A stretch of DNA of 64,000 nt, from assembly GCA_965200945.1 (NCBI GenBank), contig OZ241749.1, positions 2,232,001 through 2,296,000 on the forward strand. The letters run 5' to 3'. This DNA is from JADCRZ01 sp965200945 (lineage in GTDB: Bacteria > Bacteroidota > Bacteroidia > Chitinophagales > Chitinophagaceae). The notes beneath the pieces are model-generated. The model was not told the origin of the DNA. It saw nothing but the letters and a program-made list of their open reading frames with translations, and did not search any database. Shown here in pieces: positions 1 through 9,052 of this stretch. Numbering within the stretch: the first letter of the stretch is position 1; each line of letters begins with the position of its first letter. Position numbers and translations under genes: made by a program.

Positions 1-1
1 C

Positions 2-445
2 CAGGGCATCTTCGCCGCGCAGTACGAAGTGCTGCGGAGCAAAGGCCATACGCCTTCCGAAGCCTTCAACGAAACCGTGGAAGAGCTCACCCAGAGCCTT
101 ATGCCGCTGGTGGCCGAGAACGGGATGGACTGGATGTATGCCAACTGCTCTACCACCGCACAGCGCGGCGCGCTCGACTGGTGGAAGAAATTCAGGGATG
201 CAACGCTGCCGGTTTTTACCGAACTGTATGAAAGCGTAGCTGCCGGCAAGGAATCGCAACGCTCGATCGACAGCAACAGCCAGCCCGACTACCGCGAAAA
301 GCTGAATGCCGAACTCGCCGAACTCCGCGAAAGCGAGCTGTGGCAGGCCGGTAAAACAGTGAGAAGCCTGCGTCCGGAAAACCAGGGCCGCTATGAAGCC
401 ACGTCCGAGAGCAGGCAAAGCCAGGAGATCGTAACGGAAGCCTGA
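2..445 (+). CDS. ilvC: Ketol-acid reductoisomerase, C-terminal part (5' truncated by window edge)
   Basis: Seen: an open frame running from base 2 to a TGA at 443-445, with no start inside the window, so the 5' part lies upstream. The roughly 147 visible residues match the knotted C-terminal domain of class II-type KARI, including EVLRSKGHTPSEAFNETVEE and the MDWMYANCSTTAQRGALDWW block. Family knowledge: the cytosolic enzyme uses NADPH and Mg2+ to isomerise and reduce 2-acetolactate or 2-aceto-2-hydroxybutyrate in valine and isoleucine synthesis. Context: ilvA lies about 640 bases downstream on the same strand, as expected for a Bacteroidota ilv cluster, with one small lipoprotein gene between. 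The substrate- and NADPH-binding N-terminal domain cannot be judged here. Confidence 0.93.
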   Translation, partial: QGIFAAQYEVLRSKGHTPSEAFNETVEELTQSLMPLVAENGMDWMYANCSTTAQRGALDWWKKFRDATLPVFTELYESVAAGKESQRSIDSNSQPDYREKLNAELAELRESELWQAGKTVRSLRPENQGRYEATSESRQSQEIVTEA

Positions 446-510
446 TTTTTAGCGCCAGCCGGCTGCAACGGTGGGAGGAAAAGAAGTGTCAGTGTATCAA
501 AAATACAGAC

Positions 511-924
511 ATGCGGAACTTCTTTGTTGCTCTCCTTTTGGTTACAACCCCGGGCTTTTTTGCCAGCTGTAAAAAAGATCACCAGCCTCCCGGAGACGCC
601 AGCTTACAGGGCAGCTGGGAACTGCTGACCCGCACAGGCGGCTTTGCAGCGATACGGGTTGACTATCCTCTGGGTAACAACAACCTTTATTTCTTTGATA
701 AGGATACCTACTCGGAACACGCCGGCGGACAAACTATAAGGAGCGGGCACTACAAACTGGTGAACGACACCTCCTATACCTATCAGCGGCGGGCAACAAG
801 GATCGTATTTGACGGGGTGGTAAGTCCTGATTTTCTGATCACGGTGACACCCACCAGAATGATCCTTACATCTGATGCGAATGATGGCTACACGTTTGAA
901 TACAGGAAAATCATGTACGATTAA
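511..924 (+). CDS. Small secreted lipoprotein, lipocalin-like, function unknown
   Basis: A 137-residue protein with a hydrophobic signal segment (about residues 4-18) and a lipobox ending FFASC, so Cys20 should be lipidated and the protein anchored to the inner or outer membrane. The rest is beta-rich, with a GSWELLTRTGG start (about residues 34-44) like the lipocalin-like lipoproteins common in Bacteroidota (strand pattern 'GxW.L'). No catalytic motif is visible. It sits 65 bases after ilvC and 160 before ilvA on the same strand, apparently interrupting the ilv cluster. Product class is inferred from the lipobox and strand pattern only; the function is unknown. Confidence 0.72.
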   Translation: MRNFFVALLLVTTPGFFASCKKDHQPPGDASLQGSWELLTRTGGFAAIRVDYPLGNNNLYFFDKDTYSEHAGGQTIRSGHYKLVNDTSYTYQRRATRIVFDGVVSPDFLITVTPTRMILTSDANDGYTFEYRKIMYD

Positions 925-1043
925 CAGACCCTCCTCCACAACTGGTTCTACTGGTCTTTTTACAAAGGCGCCTGATTACACGGAAGTCAATATTTACAAG
1001 GCTTTCGCTGCAGTCCGGCGCTTTTCCTTTATTTTTATAGACC

Positions 1044-1062
1044 GACCGGAGCACCGGTCTTT
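1044..1062 (+). terminator. Short GC-rich hairpin ahead of ilvA (terminator or leader stem)
   Basis: GACCGG (1044-1049) pairs with CCGGTC (1054-1059) across an AGCA loop and is followed by TTT. It ends 22 bases before the ilvA start. It could terminate the lipoprotein transcript or act as a leader stem of ilvA; the T-tract is short, so support is modest. Confidence 0.35.
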
Positions 1063-1084
1063 CTCAACGCACTGAATATTATTT

Positions 1085-2341
1085 ATGAGCTTTTCAACGA
1101 AAACGACTTCGCATTTTGATTTTCAGGCTGCCGCCGACCGCCTTAAAAAGGTCGTTATAAAAACCCCGCTGATCTTTAACATGGCCCTTTCGCGCCGTTA
1201 CCAGTGCAACGTATTCCTCAAGCGGGAAGACCTGCAGTTGGTCCGCTCCTACAAGATCCGTGGGGCCTACAATATGATGAGCAATCTTTCGGCCTCCCAG
1301 CTCGGCAAAGGAGTGGTGTGCGCCAGTGCCGGCAACCACGCGCAGGGCTTTGCGTACAGCTGCAAAAAGCTGGGCGTGAAAGGCCATGTGTTCATGCCCA
1401 TCATTACGCCGAAACAAAAGATCAACCAGACAAAAATGTTCGGGGAAGACTGGATCCAGATCAACCTCGTGGGCGATACTTTCGACGACTGCTTGGTGGC
1501 TGCACGGGAGTTTACCCTTGCAAACGGAATGGTGTTCATTCCCCCGTTCGAGGATGAAAAGATCATCGAAGGCCAGGGTACCGTCGGACTGGAAATACTG
1601 GCCGACGAGCCGCAGGTTGATTACCTGTTTATTCCGATCGGGGGCGGCGGGCTGGCATCAGGAACCGGCAGCTATTTTAAAACGTTCTCTCCCAATACCA
1701 AACTGATCGGTCTTGAACCGGAGGGCGCACCCGCCATGTATGAATCGCTCAAAGCGGGGAAACCCATCACCCTGGATCACATCGACCGTTTTGTTGACGG
1801 CGCAGCGGTCAAGCGGGTCGGGGATCTTACCTTTTCCATCTGCCGTGAAGTGCTCGATGACGTGCGGCTGGTGCCGGAAGGAAAAATATGCACCACCATA
1901 CTGCAGCTCTACAACCAGGATGCCATCGTGGTGGAGCCTGCCGGAGCCATGAGCATCGCCGCACTGGATGATTTTGCCGCTGAGATAAAAGACAAGAATG
2001 TGGTGTGCATTGTAAGCGGCGGCAACAACGACATAGACCGGATGCAGGAGATCAAGGAGCGCTCGCTCCAGTATGAAGGACTCAAGCATTATTTCCTGAT
2101 CAGGTTCGCACAGCGCCCGGGCGCGCTAAAAGAGTTTGTGAACTTTGTGCTTGGCCCATCGGATGATATCACCCGGTTCGAGTACATGCAAAAACACAAC
2201 AAGGAAAAAGGGCCTGCCCTGGTAGGCATCGAACTGAAAAACAGGGAAGATTATGCTGTTCTCCTGAAGAACATGGAGAGGTTGCAGATCAACTACACAG
2301 AACTCAATAAGAACGACGACCTTTTTGGCTATCTTGTATAA
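1085..2341 (+). CDS. ilvA: Threonine ammonia-lyase (threonine dehydratase)
   Basis: A 418-residue cytosolic PLP enzyme that deaminates L-threonine to 2-oxobutyrate, the committed step to isoleucine. Seen: the PLP lysine motif VRSYKIRGAYN (Lys57), the SAGNHAQG phosphate-side loop (about residues 81-88), the glycine loop IGGGGLASG (about 186-194) and SGGNND (about 313-318). After about residue 330 comes a single ACT-like regulatory domain (YFLIRFAQRPGALKEF), as in the shorter biosynthetic form rather than the roughly 510-residue E. coli form with two ACT-like units. Context: it follows ilvC and a lipoprotein gene; the thrABC genes that make its substrate are 13 kb away in the same window. Confidence 0.95.
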   Translation: MSFSTKTTSHFDFQAAADRLKKVVIKTPLIFNMALSRRYQCNVFLKREDLQLVRSYKIRGAYNMMSNLSASQLGKGVVCASAGNHAQGFAYSCKKLGVKGHVFMPIITPKQKINQTKMFGEDWIQINLVGDTFDDCLVAAREFTLANGMVFIPPFEDEKIIEGQGTVGLEILADEPQVDYLFIPIGGGGLASGTGSYFKTFSPNTKLIGLEPEGAPAMYESLKAGKPITLDHIDRFVDGAAVKRVGDLTFSICREVLDDVRLVPEGKICTTILQLYNQDAIVVEPAGAMSIAALDDFAAEIKDKNVVCIVSGGNNDIDRMQEIKERSLQYEGLKHYFLIRFAQRPGALKEFVNFVLGPSDDITRFEYMQKHNKEKGPALVGIELKNREDYAVLLKNMERLQINYTELNKNDDLFGYLV

Positions 2342-2563
2342 ATCTTACACAGAGATGTTTTTTTATCATACGTAAAGAATAGTACCTCGCTAACATGTGT
2401 TAGTGAAAGAATATTGCCTTTTGTTAGACAATCTTTAATCTACTGCAATATTTTTTTGTTAATTTCCAACTAATTTTCTTTATTTTTATAAACGTTGCTT
2501 GTCTGTTTGTAAAACCCATGTTACAGGCATGGGAATGTATTGAATATAATAATCTAATCAACG
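2342..2563 (+). promoter_or_regulatory. A+T-rich leader of gltB with two short inverted repeats
   Basis: This 222-base gap is far richer in A+T than the neighbouring genes and should hold the gltB promoter. Two inverted repeats are visible: CTAACA-TG-TGTTAG around 2391-2404, and CCCATG (2515-2520) pairing with CATGGG (2528-2533) across a 7-base loop, 31 bases before the gltB ATG. No clean TTG-N19-TAnnTTTG pair was found. Whether the repeats are operators or RNA stems is unknown. Confidence 0.4.
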
Positions 2564-5500
2564 ATGGCAAGTAACTACGGACTGTACTCACCACAGTTTG
2601 AACACGATGCGTGCGGGATAGGCTTCGTCGCCAATATCAAAAGTACCAAATCGCACCAGATCATCAGCGATGCCTTAACGATCCTCGAAGCAATGGATCA
2701 CAGAGGCGCCTGTGGCTGTGAAAACAATACAGGTGATGGTGCGGGCATCCTGATCCAGACTCCCCACGAATTTTTCTTTGATGAATGCAACAGGCTCGGT
2801 GTACACCTGCCTCCGTTTGGCCGGTATGGCGTTGGTATGCTGTTCTTTCCCAAAGACCTCCGCATCCGCGAGGAATGCCGCGATACTTTTAACCGCTGCG
2901 CCGAAAAGCTCGGCCTCGAAATACTTGCCTACCGTAAAGTTCCCGTCAACACCTCCGGCATCGGCGCCACTGCCCTGTCGGTAGAGCCGGAGATCGAACA
3001 GGTCTTCATCGCCTGTCCCGACCACATCAGCAACCCCGAAGATTTCGAACGCAAGCTGTTTGTGCTCCGCAACTATGCTTGTCATACCATCGAAAGCACC
3101 GTCCGCAAAGATGCCATCGGCTTTTATGTCGCTTCCCTTTCCCATAAAACGGTTGTATATAAAGGCCAACTGACCAGCCTGCAGGTGCGTGATTATTTCA
3201 CCGACCTCGGCAACAAAAGACTGGTCTCAGCATTTGGCCTCGTACACTCCCGCTTCGCTACCAATACGTTCCCTTCCTGGAAGCTGGCCCAGCCTTTCCG
3301 CTTTATCGCGCACAACGGCGAGATCAACACGCTGCAGGGCAACCTGAACTGGCTGCGCACCAGCGAAAAAGGCTTTTCTTCCCCCTATTTCACCAAACAG
3401 GAAATGGATATGCTGCTGCCGATCGTTACGCAGGGGCAATCCGATTCTGCCTGCCTGGATAATATGATCGAGCTGCTGACCCTGTGCGGCCGCTCGCTGC
3501 CCCATGTGATGATGATGCTGATCCCGGAAGCCTGGGATGGCAACGAACAGATGGATGCGCAGAAAAAAGCGTTCTACGAATTTCACTCCGCCTTCATGGA
3601 ACCATGGGACGGCCCCGCTTCCATTTCCTTTACCGACGGCAAGATCATCGGCGCCACCCTCGACCGCAACGGCCTGCGCCCTTCGCGGTACTGCGTAACC
3701 ACCGATGACCGTGTGATCATGGCTTCCGAAACCGGCGTACTGCCGCTCGACCCGGCCATCATCAAGGAAAAGGGCCGGCTGCAGCCCGGCAAAATGTTCG
3801 TGGTCGATCTCGAACAGGGCAAGATCATCAGCGACGAAGAACTCAAACAAAGCATCTGCTCTCAAAAGCCGTACGGCGAATGGCTCAATAAAAACAAGAT
3901 CAGGCTGGAAGAGCTGCCCGAACCCCGGGTCTCTTTCACCCACCTCGAGCACGAACAGGTTTTTACTTACCAGAAAGTGTTCGGTTATACTTCCGAAGAC
4001 CTCGAAATGCTGATCAGTCCGATGGCTGAGGATGGAAAAGAACCCATCGGCTCCATGGGCACCGACGTGCCGCTTGCCGTGCTGAGCGATCAGCCGCAAC
4101 ACCTGAGCAGCTATTTCAAACAGCTGTTCGCACAGGTTACGAACCCGCCGATCGATCCCATCCGGGAACGGCTGGTGATGTCACTGGCCACCTATGCTGG
4201 CAACAACGGCAACCTGCTTGAAGAAGACGAGACCGTTTCCAACAGCTTGGCCCTTCAGCATCCCGTTCTCACCAACCACGAGCTGGAAAAACTGCGCAGC
4301 ATCGACAAACAGATTTTCCAGGCAAAAACACTTCAGCTTTACTTTATCGCCGACGAGAAACCCGGCTCGCTGCAAAGAGGCCTGGAAAGGCTTTGCCGTT
4401 ACGCAGTGGATGCGGTGGAAGATGGATTCAAGGTGCTGATCCTCTCCGACCGCGCCATCGATTCATACCATGCACCCATCCCCTCGCTGCTGGCTACTGC
4501 AGCCGTACATCATCACCTGATCCGCAGGGGACTGCGGGGCAAGGTCGGACTGGTCATCGAATGCGGTGACGTGTGGGAAGTGCATCATTTTGCCTGCCTG
4601 CTTGGTTTTGGGGCTACTGCCATCAATCCGTATCTCGCCCTTTCCACCATCCGCGACATGAAGCTCAGCGGCAAACTGCAGACAGACCAGGATTCGGACC
4701 ACCTGAAAAAGAATTACATCAAAGCCGTCAATGAAGGCCTGCTGAAAGTGTTTTCTAAAATGGGCATCTCCACCCTGCAGTCGTACCAGGGCGCCCAGAT
4801 ATTCGAGATCATCGGCCTGAACAAAGATGTGGTCAACAAATATTTCACCGGCGCCATATCCCGCATCGAAGGCATGGGACTGGATGAGATCGCGCGCGAA
4901 ACGCTTATCAAGCACAATTTTGCGTTCAGCAAAAAATCCATTCCTGTCGACCGCCTTACCACCGGGGGCATTTACCAGTGGAAACGCAAAGGCGAATACC
5001 ACCTTTTCAACCCGCAGACCATTCACCTGCTGCAGCATTCCACCCGCATGAACGACTATGCGGTATTTAAAAAATATACAAAGGCCATCAACGAGCAGGA
5101 TGAAAAAGCCTGCACCCTGAGAAGCCTTTTCCGTTTCAAACGAAACCGGCCTTCCGTTCCGCTGAGCGAAGTGGAACCGGCAGAAAAGATCCTCAAACGC
5201 TTTGCCACCGGCGCCATGAGCTTTGGCTCCATCTCGTGGGAAGCGCATACCACCCTGGCCGTGGCCATGAACCGGATCGGCGCGAAAAGCAACACGGGTG
5301 AAGGCGGCGAAGACGAGATCCGCTACAACCTGATGGAAAACGGCGACTCGATGCGCTCGGCCATCAAACAGGTAGCCTCCGCACGTTTCGGCGTCACCAG
5401 CCTCTACCTTTCGGAAGCCGACGAGCTCCAGATCAAAATGGCCCAGGGCGCAAAACCCGGCGAAGGCGGTCAGCTGCCCGGGCACAAGGTGGACGAATGG

Positions 5501-7084
5501 ATCGGAAAAACAAGACATTCCACGCCGGGCGTAGGGCTCATCTCCCCTCCCCCGCACCACGATATTTACTCTATTGAAGACCTGGCACAGCTCATCTTCG
5601 ACCTGAAGAACGCCAACCGCCAGGCCCGCATCAATGTAAAGCTGGTGTCGAAAGCCGGCGTCGGTACCATCGCCGCAGGCGTGGCCAAAGCAAAGGCAGA
5701 TGTGATTCTGATCGCAGGCCACGACGGCGGCACAGGCGCCTCCCCGCTCAGCTCGATCAAACACGCCGGACTTCCCTGGGAGCTCGGACTGGCTGAAACG
5801 CACCAGACACTCGTAAGGAACAAACTGCGCAGCAGGGTGACGGTACAGACCGACGGCCAGCTGCGTACCGGCCGCGACATTGCCGTGGCTACCCTGCTGG
5901 GTGCCGAAGAATGGGGCGTGGCCACCGCTGCCCTCATCGTGGAAGGCTGTATCATGATGCGCAAATGCCATCTCAACACCTGCCCGGTAGGTGTTGCCAC
6001 CCAGGACCCGCAGTTGCGCGCCCTGTTTACCGGACAGGCAGATCATGTCGTCAATTTCTTCCGGTTCCTGGTAGAAGATTTCCGCGAGATCATGGCGGAA
6101 CTGGGTTTCCGGACCGTGAACGAAATGGTGGGCCAGGTCGACTTCCTGGAACCACGCGACGGCATCGGCCACTGGAAATACAAAAAGCTCGATCTCACGC
6201 CGATCATCTACAAGGAGCCTGCCTCCATGTATACCGGCCTGCACAAGCTGGAAGAACAGGACCACGGCCTCAAGGACGTGCTCGACTGGAAACTGCTCGA
6301 AGCCGCCAAACCGGCCCTCGAGCGCCAGGAAAAAGTATACGCAGAATTCCCCATCAGAAATATCGACCGTACGGCCGGCACCATCCTGTCGAACGAGATC
6401 TCGAAAAAATACAAGGCGCTCGGCTTGCCCGCCGACACCATCCATTTTAAGTTCACCGGTACGGCCGGACAAAGCTTCGGGGCCTTCAACACGAATGGCG
6501 TAACGCTGGAGCTGGAAGGTGACTCGAACGACTATTTCGGCAAAGGGCTGAGCGGCGCGCGGCTGGTGGTTTATCCATCGAAAAACGCCGGTTTCGTGCC
6601 TGCGGAAAATATCATCATCGGCAATGTGGCCCTGTACGGCGCCACATCGGGCGAAGCCTTTATCATGGGCAAGGCCGGCGAACGGTTCGGCGTGCGCAAC
6701 TCCGGCGCGGAAGTCGTTGTGGAAGGCGTGGGCGACCACGGCTGCGAGTACATGACCGGCGGCCATGTGGTGATCCTTGGCGAAACAGGCCGTAACTTCG
6801 CGGCAGGCATGAGCGGCGGGATAGCCTATATCTACGATGTCAACAACCGCTTTACATCGCTTTGCAATGGTGAAATGGTAGACATCGATCCGCTCGATGA
6901 ACAGGACAGCCAGTATCTGCACGGGATGATCAGCAAGCATTTTAACTACACACACAGCACAATAGCGCGTTTTGTACTGGAAGATTTTGAGAACCAGCAG
7001 AAAAACTTCAGGAAGGTATTCCCCAGAGACTATAAAAAAGTGCTTCAGGCCAGGGCGGCGGAAGCAGTAGCAGAGAAAGCATGA
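2564..7084 (+). CDS. gltB: Glutamate synthase (NADPH-type), large subunit
   Basis: A 1506-residue alpha subunit of GOGAT, which transfers the amide of glutamine to 2-oxoglutarate to give two glutamates. Seen: the N-terminal class II (Ntn) amidotransferase domain beginning HDACGIGF, whose Cys17 should become the new N-terminus after removal of a 16-residue propeptide; a central domain; the FMN-binding synthase domain (about residues 860-1200) with FATGAMSFGSISWEAH; the 3Fe-4S cysteines C1129, C1135 and C1140 (CIMMRKCHLNTC); and a C-terminal beta-helix with repeated G-rich turns. Length is normal for the family. It is followed by gltD, separated by 166 bases holding REP-like hairpins, so the two are probably one transcript. 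Confidence 0.97.
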   Translation: MASNYGLYSPQFEHDACGIGFVANIKSTKSHQIISDALTILEAMDHRGACGCENNTGDGAGILIQTPHEFFFDECNRLGVHLPPFGRYGVGMLFFPKDLRIREECRDTFNRCAEKLGLEILAYRKVPVNTSGIGATALSVEPEIEQVFIACPDHISNPEDFERKLFVLRNYACHTIESTVRKDAIGFYVASLSHKTVVYKGQLTSLQVRDYFTDLGNKRLVSAFGLVHSRFATNTFPSWKLAQPFRFIAHNGEINTLQGNLNWLRTSEKGFSSPYFTKQEMDMLLPIVTQGQSDSACLDNMIELLTLCGRSLPHVMMMLIPEAWDGNEQMDAQKKAFYEFHSAFMEPWDGPASISFTDGKIIGATLDRNGLRPSRYCVTTDDRVIMASETGVLPLDPAIIKEKGRLQPGKMFVVDLEQGKIISDEELKQSICSQKPYGEWLNKNKIRLEELPEPRVSFTHLEHEQVFTYQKVFGYTSEDLEMLISPMAEDGKEPIGSMGTDVPLAVLSDQPQHLSSYFKQLFAQVTNPPIDPIRERLVMSLATYAGNNGNLLEEDETVSNSLALQHPVLTNHELEKLRSIDKQIFQAKTLQLYFIADEKPGSLQRGLERLCRYAVDAVEDGFKVLILSDRAIDSYHAPIPSLLATAAVHHHLIRRGLRGKVGLVIECGDVWEVHHFACLLGFGATAINPYLALSTIRDMKLSGKLQTDQDSDHLKKNYIKAVNEGLLKVFSKMGISTLQSYQGAQIFEIIGLNKDVVNKYFTGAISRIEGMGLDEIARETLIKHNFAFSKKSIPVDRLTTGGIYQWKRKGEYHLFNPQTIHLLQHSTRMNDYAVFKKYTKAINEQDEKACTLRSLFRFKRNRPSVPLSEVEPAEKILKRFATGAMSFGSISWEAHTTLAVAMNRIGAKSNTGEGGEDEIRYNLMENGDSMRSAIKQVASARFGVTSLYLSEADELQIKMAQGAKPGEGGQLPGHKVDEWIGKTRHSTPGVGLISPPPHHDIYSIEDLAQLIFDLKNANRQARINVKLVSKAGVGTIAAGVAKAKADVILIAGHDGGTGASPLSSIKHAGLPWELGLAETHQTLVRNKLRSRVTVQTDGQLRTGRDIAVATLLGAEEWGVATAALIVEGCIMMRKCHLNTCPVGVATQDPQLRALFTGQADHVVNFFRFLVEDFREIMAELGFRTVNEMVGQVDFLEPRDGIGHWKYKKLDLTPIIYKEPASMYTGLHKLEEQDHGLKDVLDWKLLEAAKPALERQEKVYAEFPIRNIDRTAGTILSNEISKKYKALGLPADTIHFKFTGTAGQSFGAFNTNGVTLELEGDSNDYFGKGLSGARLVVYPSKNAGFVPAENIIIGNVALYGATSGEAFIMGKAGERFGVRNSGAEVVVEGVGDHGCEYMTGGHVVILGETGRNFAAGMSGGIAYIYDVNNRFTSLCNGEMVDIDPLDEQDSQYLHGMISKHFNYTHSTIARFVLEDFENQQKNFRKVFPRDYKKVLQARAAEAVAEKA

Positions 7085-7094
7085 GGGTAAGCAT

Positions 7095-7122
7095 GCAGAG
7101 ACGCCATGTTTGGCGTTTCTGC
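7095..7122. repeat. REP-like palindrome, copy 1
   Basis: Bases 7095-7106 pair with 7111-7122 as a 12-bp stem with one G-T pair and a 4-base loop; its core is ACGCCA-TGTT-TGGCGT. It lies 11 bases after the gltB stop. The same core recurs near 12013, 22134, 53068 and 63139. It may also stabilise the 3' end of the gltB message. Confidence 0.7.
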
Positions 7123-7145
7123 TGCAACGAATCGCTGATATTCAA

Positions 7146-7165
7146 GGATGCGAGGCATCGCGTCC
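7146..7165. repeat. Second hairpin of the gltB-gltD gap
   Basis: GGATGCGA (7146-7153) pairs with TCGCGTCC (7158-7165) around a GGCA loop, with one T-G pair. It follows the first palindrome by 23 bases. The copy near 12009 also has a second hairpin behind the first, suggesting a two-hairpin unit. Confidence 0.5.
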
Positions 7166-7250
7166 CTGTGAGAAAGACGTGATGAGCTACAGGCAGCAGA
7201 CTGCTATTTCGGCCCGGTATTTATCAAACATAACAACTCTCCACACCACT

Positions 7251-8714
7251 ATGGGTAAGACCACAGGTTTTTTAGAGTACACAAGAGAATTGCCGGCAAA
7301 AAGGCCCCCGCAGGAAAGGGTGCACGATTACCACGAATTTGTAGAGCGCTTCCCGGAAGAAAAGCTCAACCAGCAATCTGCCCGGTGCATGAACTGCGGC
7401 ATCCCGTTTTGCCACAACGGCTGTCCGCTGGGCAACATCATCCCGGAATTCAACGATGCGGTGTATGAGAAGAACTGGCTCGAAGCCTACGAGATCCTGC
7501 GCTCCACGAACAACTTCCCGGAGTTTACCGGCAGGATCTGTCCGGCCCCCTGTGAAGCCAGTTGCGTGCTGGGTATCAATATGCCGGCTGTAACGATCGA
7601 AGAAATAGAAAAACATATCATAGAGATTGCCTTCGACAAAGGGTATGTTCAGGCCCGCCGCCAGAATGTACGGACTGGCAAAAAAGTGGCGGTGATCGGC
7701 TCGGGACCGGCCGGACTGGCCGCTGCAGGCCAGCTGAACTATGCAGGCCACCAGGTGACCGTGTATGAAAGGGATGATGCGCCGGGCGGACTTCTCCGCT
7801 ATGGCATCCCGGATTTCAAGCTTGAAAAATGGGTGATCGACCGGCGACTGAAGATCATGGAAGAAGAAGGAGTGACCTTTAAATGCAATGCGGAAGTGGG
7901 TGGTAATATAAAGCTCAACGACGTGATGCGGGAAAACCAGGCCATCGTGCTGGCCGGTGGCAGTACCATACCCAGGGACCTGCCCATAGAAGGACGCGAA
8001 CTGAAGGGCGTCTATTTTGCGATGGATTTTTTGAAGCAGCAGAACAAACGGCTGTCAGGCAGGGATGTGAACGGAGAAGATATTTTCGCCACCGGCAAGA
8101 ACGTGGTGGTGATAGGCGGGGGCGATACCGGGAGCGACTGTGTGGGCACCTCAAACCGGCATGGCGCAAAAAGCGTTACCCAGTTCGAGCTGCTTCCTGA
8201 ACCGCCGCGGCATCGTACTACGAACATGCCCTGGCCAACGTATCCAATGACCTTGAAGATATCCTCTTCACATGAAGAAGGGGCTAACCGGAACTGGGCC
8301 ATCCAGACAGCGTCATTCCTGGGTGATGAGCACGGCAACCTCCGGGCCCTGCAGGTAGTGGAACTTGATTACGGCAACATGCTGAATGGCCGCCCTTCGA
8401 TCAAAGAAGGCAGCCAGCGCGAGATACCGTGTGAGTTGGCGCTGCTGGCAATGGGTTTTGTGCATCCCCAGCAGGAAGGCATGCTCAATGAGCTGGGCAT
8501 CGACCGCGACGAACGGAAAAATGTAAAAGCGGCAGAGAAGTCGTACCAGACAAATATCTCGAAAGTATTCAGTGCAGGCGATATGCGCCGCGGACAGTCG
8601 CTGGTGGTTTGGGCGATCAGTGAGGGAAGGGAATGCGCCAGGAAAGTGGACGAGTACCTCAACGGCGGAAAATCGATCCTGGAAACCAAAGACCAGAACA
8701 TGATCGCCCAGTAA
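7251..8714 (+). CDS. gltD: Glutamate synthase, small (beta) subunit
   Basis: A 487-residue NADPH-oxidising subunit that feeds electrons through FAD and 4Fe-4S centres to GltB. The ATG at 7251 is chosen because the family begins MGK-x-TGFLEYxRE; an in-frame start 141 bases upstream would add sequence without similarity that runs through the REP-like repeats. Seen: the N-terminal cysteine sets CMNCGIPFCHNGC (about residues 46-58) and CPAPCEASC (about 97-105), the FAD Rossmann motif GSGPAGLAAAG (about 149) and the NADPH motif GGGDTG (about 287), then FSAGD near the C-terminus. It is the usual partner of gltB. Confidence 0.95.
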   Translation: MGKTTGFLEYTRELPAKRPPQERVHDYHEFVERFPEEKLNQQSARCMNCGIPFCHNGCPLGNIIPEFNDAVYEKNWLEAYEILRSTNNFPEFTGRICPAPCEASCVLGINMPAVTIEEIEKHIIEIAFDKGYVQARRQNVRTGKKVAVIGSGPAGLAAAGQLNYAGHQVTVYERDDAPGGLLRYGIPDFKLEKWVIDRRLKIMEEEGVTFKCNAEVGGNIKLNDVMRENQAIVLAGGSTIPRDLPIEGRELKGVYFAMDFLKQQNKRLSGRDVNGEDIFATGKNVVVIGGGDTGSDCVGTSNRHGAKSVTQFELLPEPPRHRTTNMPWPTYPMTLKISSSHEEGANRNWAIQTASFLGDEHGNLRALQVVELDYGNMLNGRPSIKEGSQREIPCELALLAMGFVHPQQEGMLNELGIDRDERKNVKAAEKSYQTNISKVFSAGDMRRGQSLVVWAISEGRECARKVDEYLNGGKSILETKDQNMIAQ

Positions 8715-8796
8715 TTTTGGTGCCAGTTTTCCCAGTGTATCTATTGCGGCAAAGTAACTGAAACAAAATATACAAAGATTTTACAGGTTATTACTT

Positions 8797-8826
8797 AAAA
8801 ATGACAACTCCGGTTGTCATTTTTTT
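8797..8826 (+). terminator. Rho-independent terminator after gltD
   Basis: Bases 8797-8808 (A5 then TGACAAC) pair perfectly with 8813-8824 around a TCCG loop: a 12-bp stem followed by a T-run to 8826. It closes the gltBD transcript 82 bases after gltD and separates it from amt. The A-run on the other side would let it work in both directions. Confidence 0.85.
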
Positions 8827-8965
8827 ATGCTCTTAATCCATTGCAAATAATCCTTTTACAGGACCAGTATCAATTGTTCGGCCTTAAATCGTAGTGCATG
8901 TTTCACCGATTAAATAATTTGAAAAATTCTAATATTAATCATTTGTTATTATGTAAATTAAAATG

Positions 8966-8998
8966 TTTGTGGAAACGATTCCACGTTTATTATTTTCC
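8966..8998 (+). promoter_or_regulatory. Operator-like palindrome in the likely amt promoter
   Basis: GTGGAA-ACGA-TTCCAC (8969-8984) is a perfect 6+6 inverted repeat 69 bases before the amt start. A TTTG at 8966-8969 and the A+T-rich TATTTTCC at 8991-8998 could be the -33 and -7 elements, placing the palindrome between them. The rest of the 338-base gltD-amt gap is A+T-rich, with no reading frame of note. An operator role is inferred. Confidence 0.4.
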
Positions 8999-9052
8999 TA
9001 AATTTACCAGCATAAGATAATATTATAACTTTTTAAATGTCAAAGTATTATT

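Noticed and set aside
4463..6955. 830-codon reverse-strand frame opposite gltB
   Set aside because: It runs antisense to conserved gltB motifs (FMN domain, Fe-S cysteines), has biased Arg/His/Val content and no recognisable domain; a shadow of a GC-rich gene.
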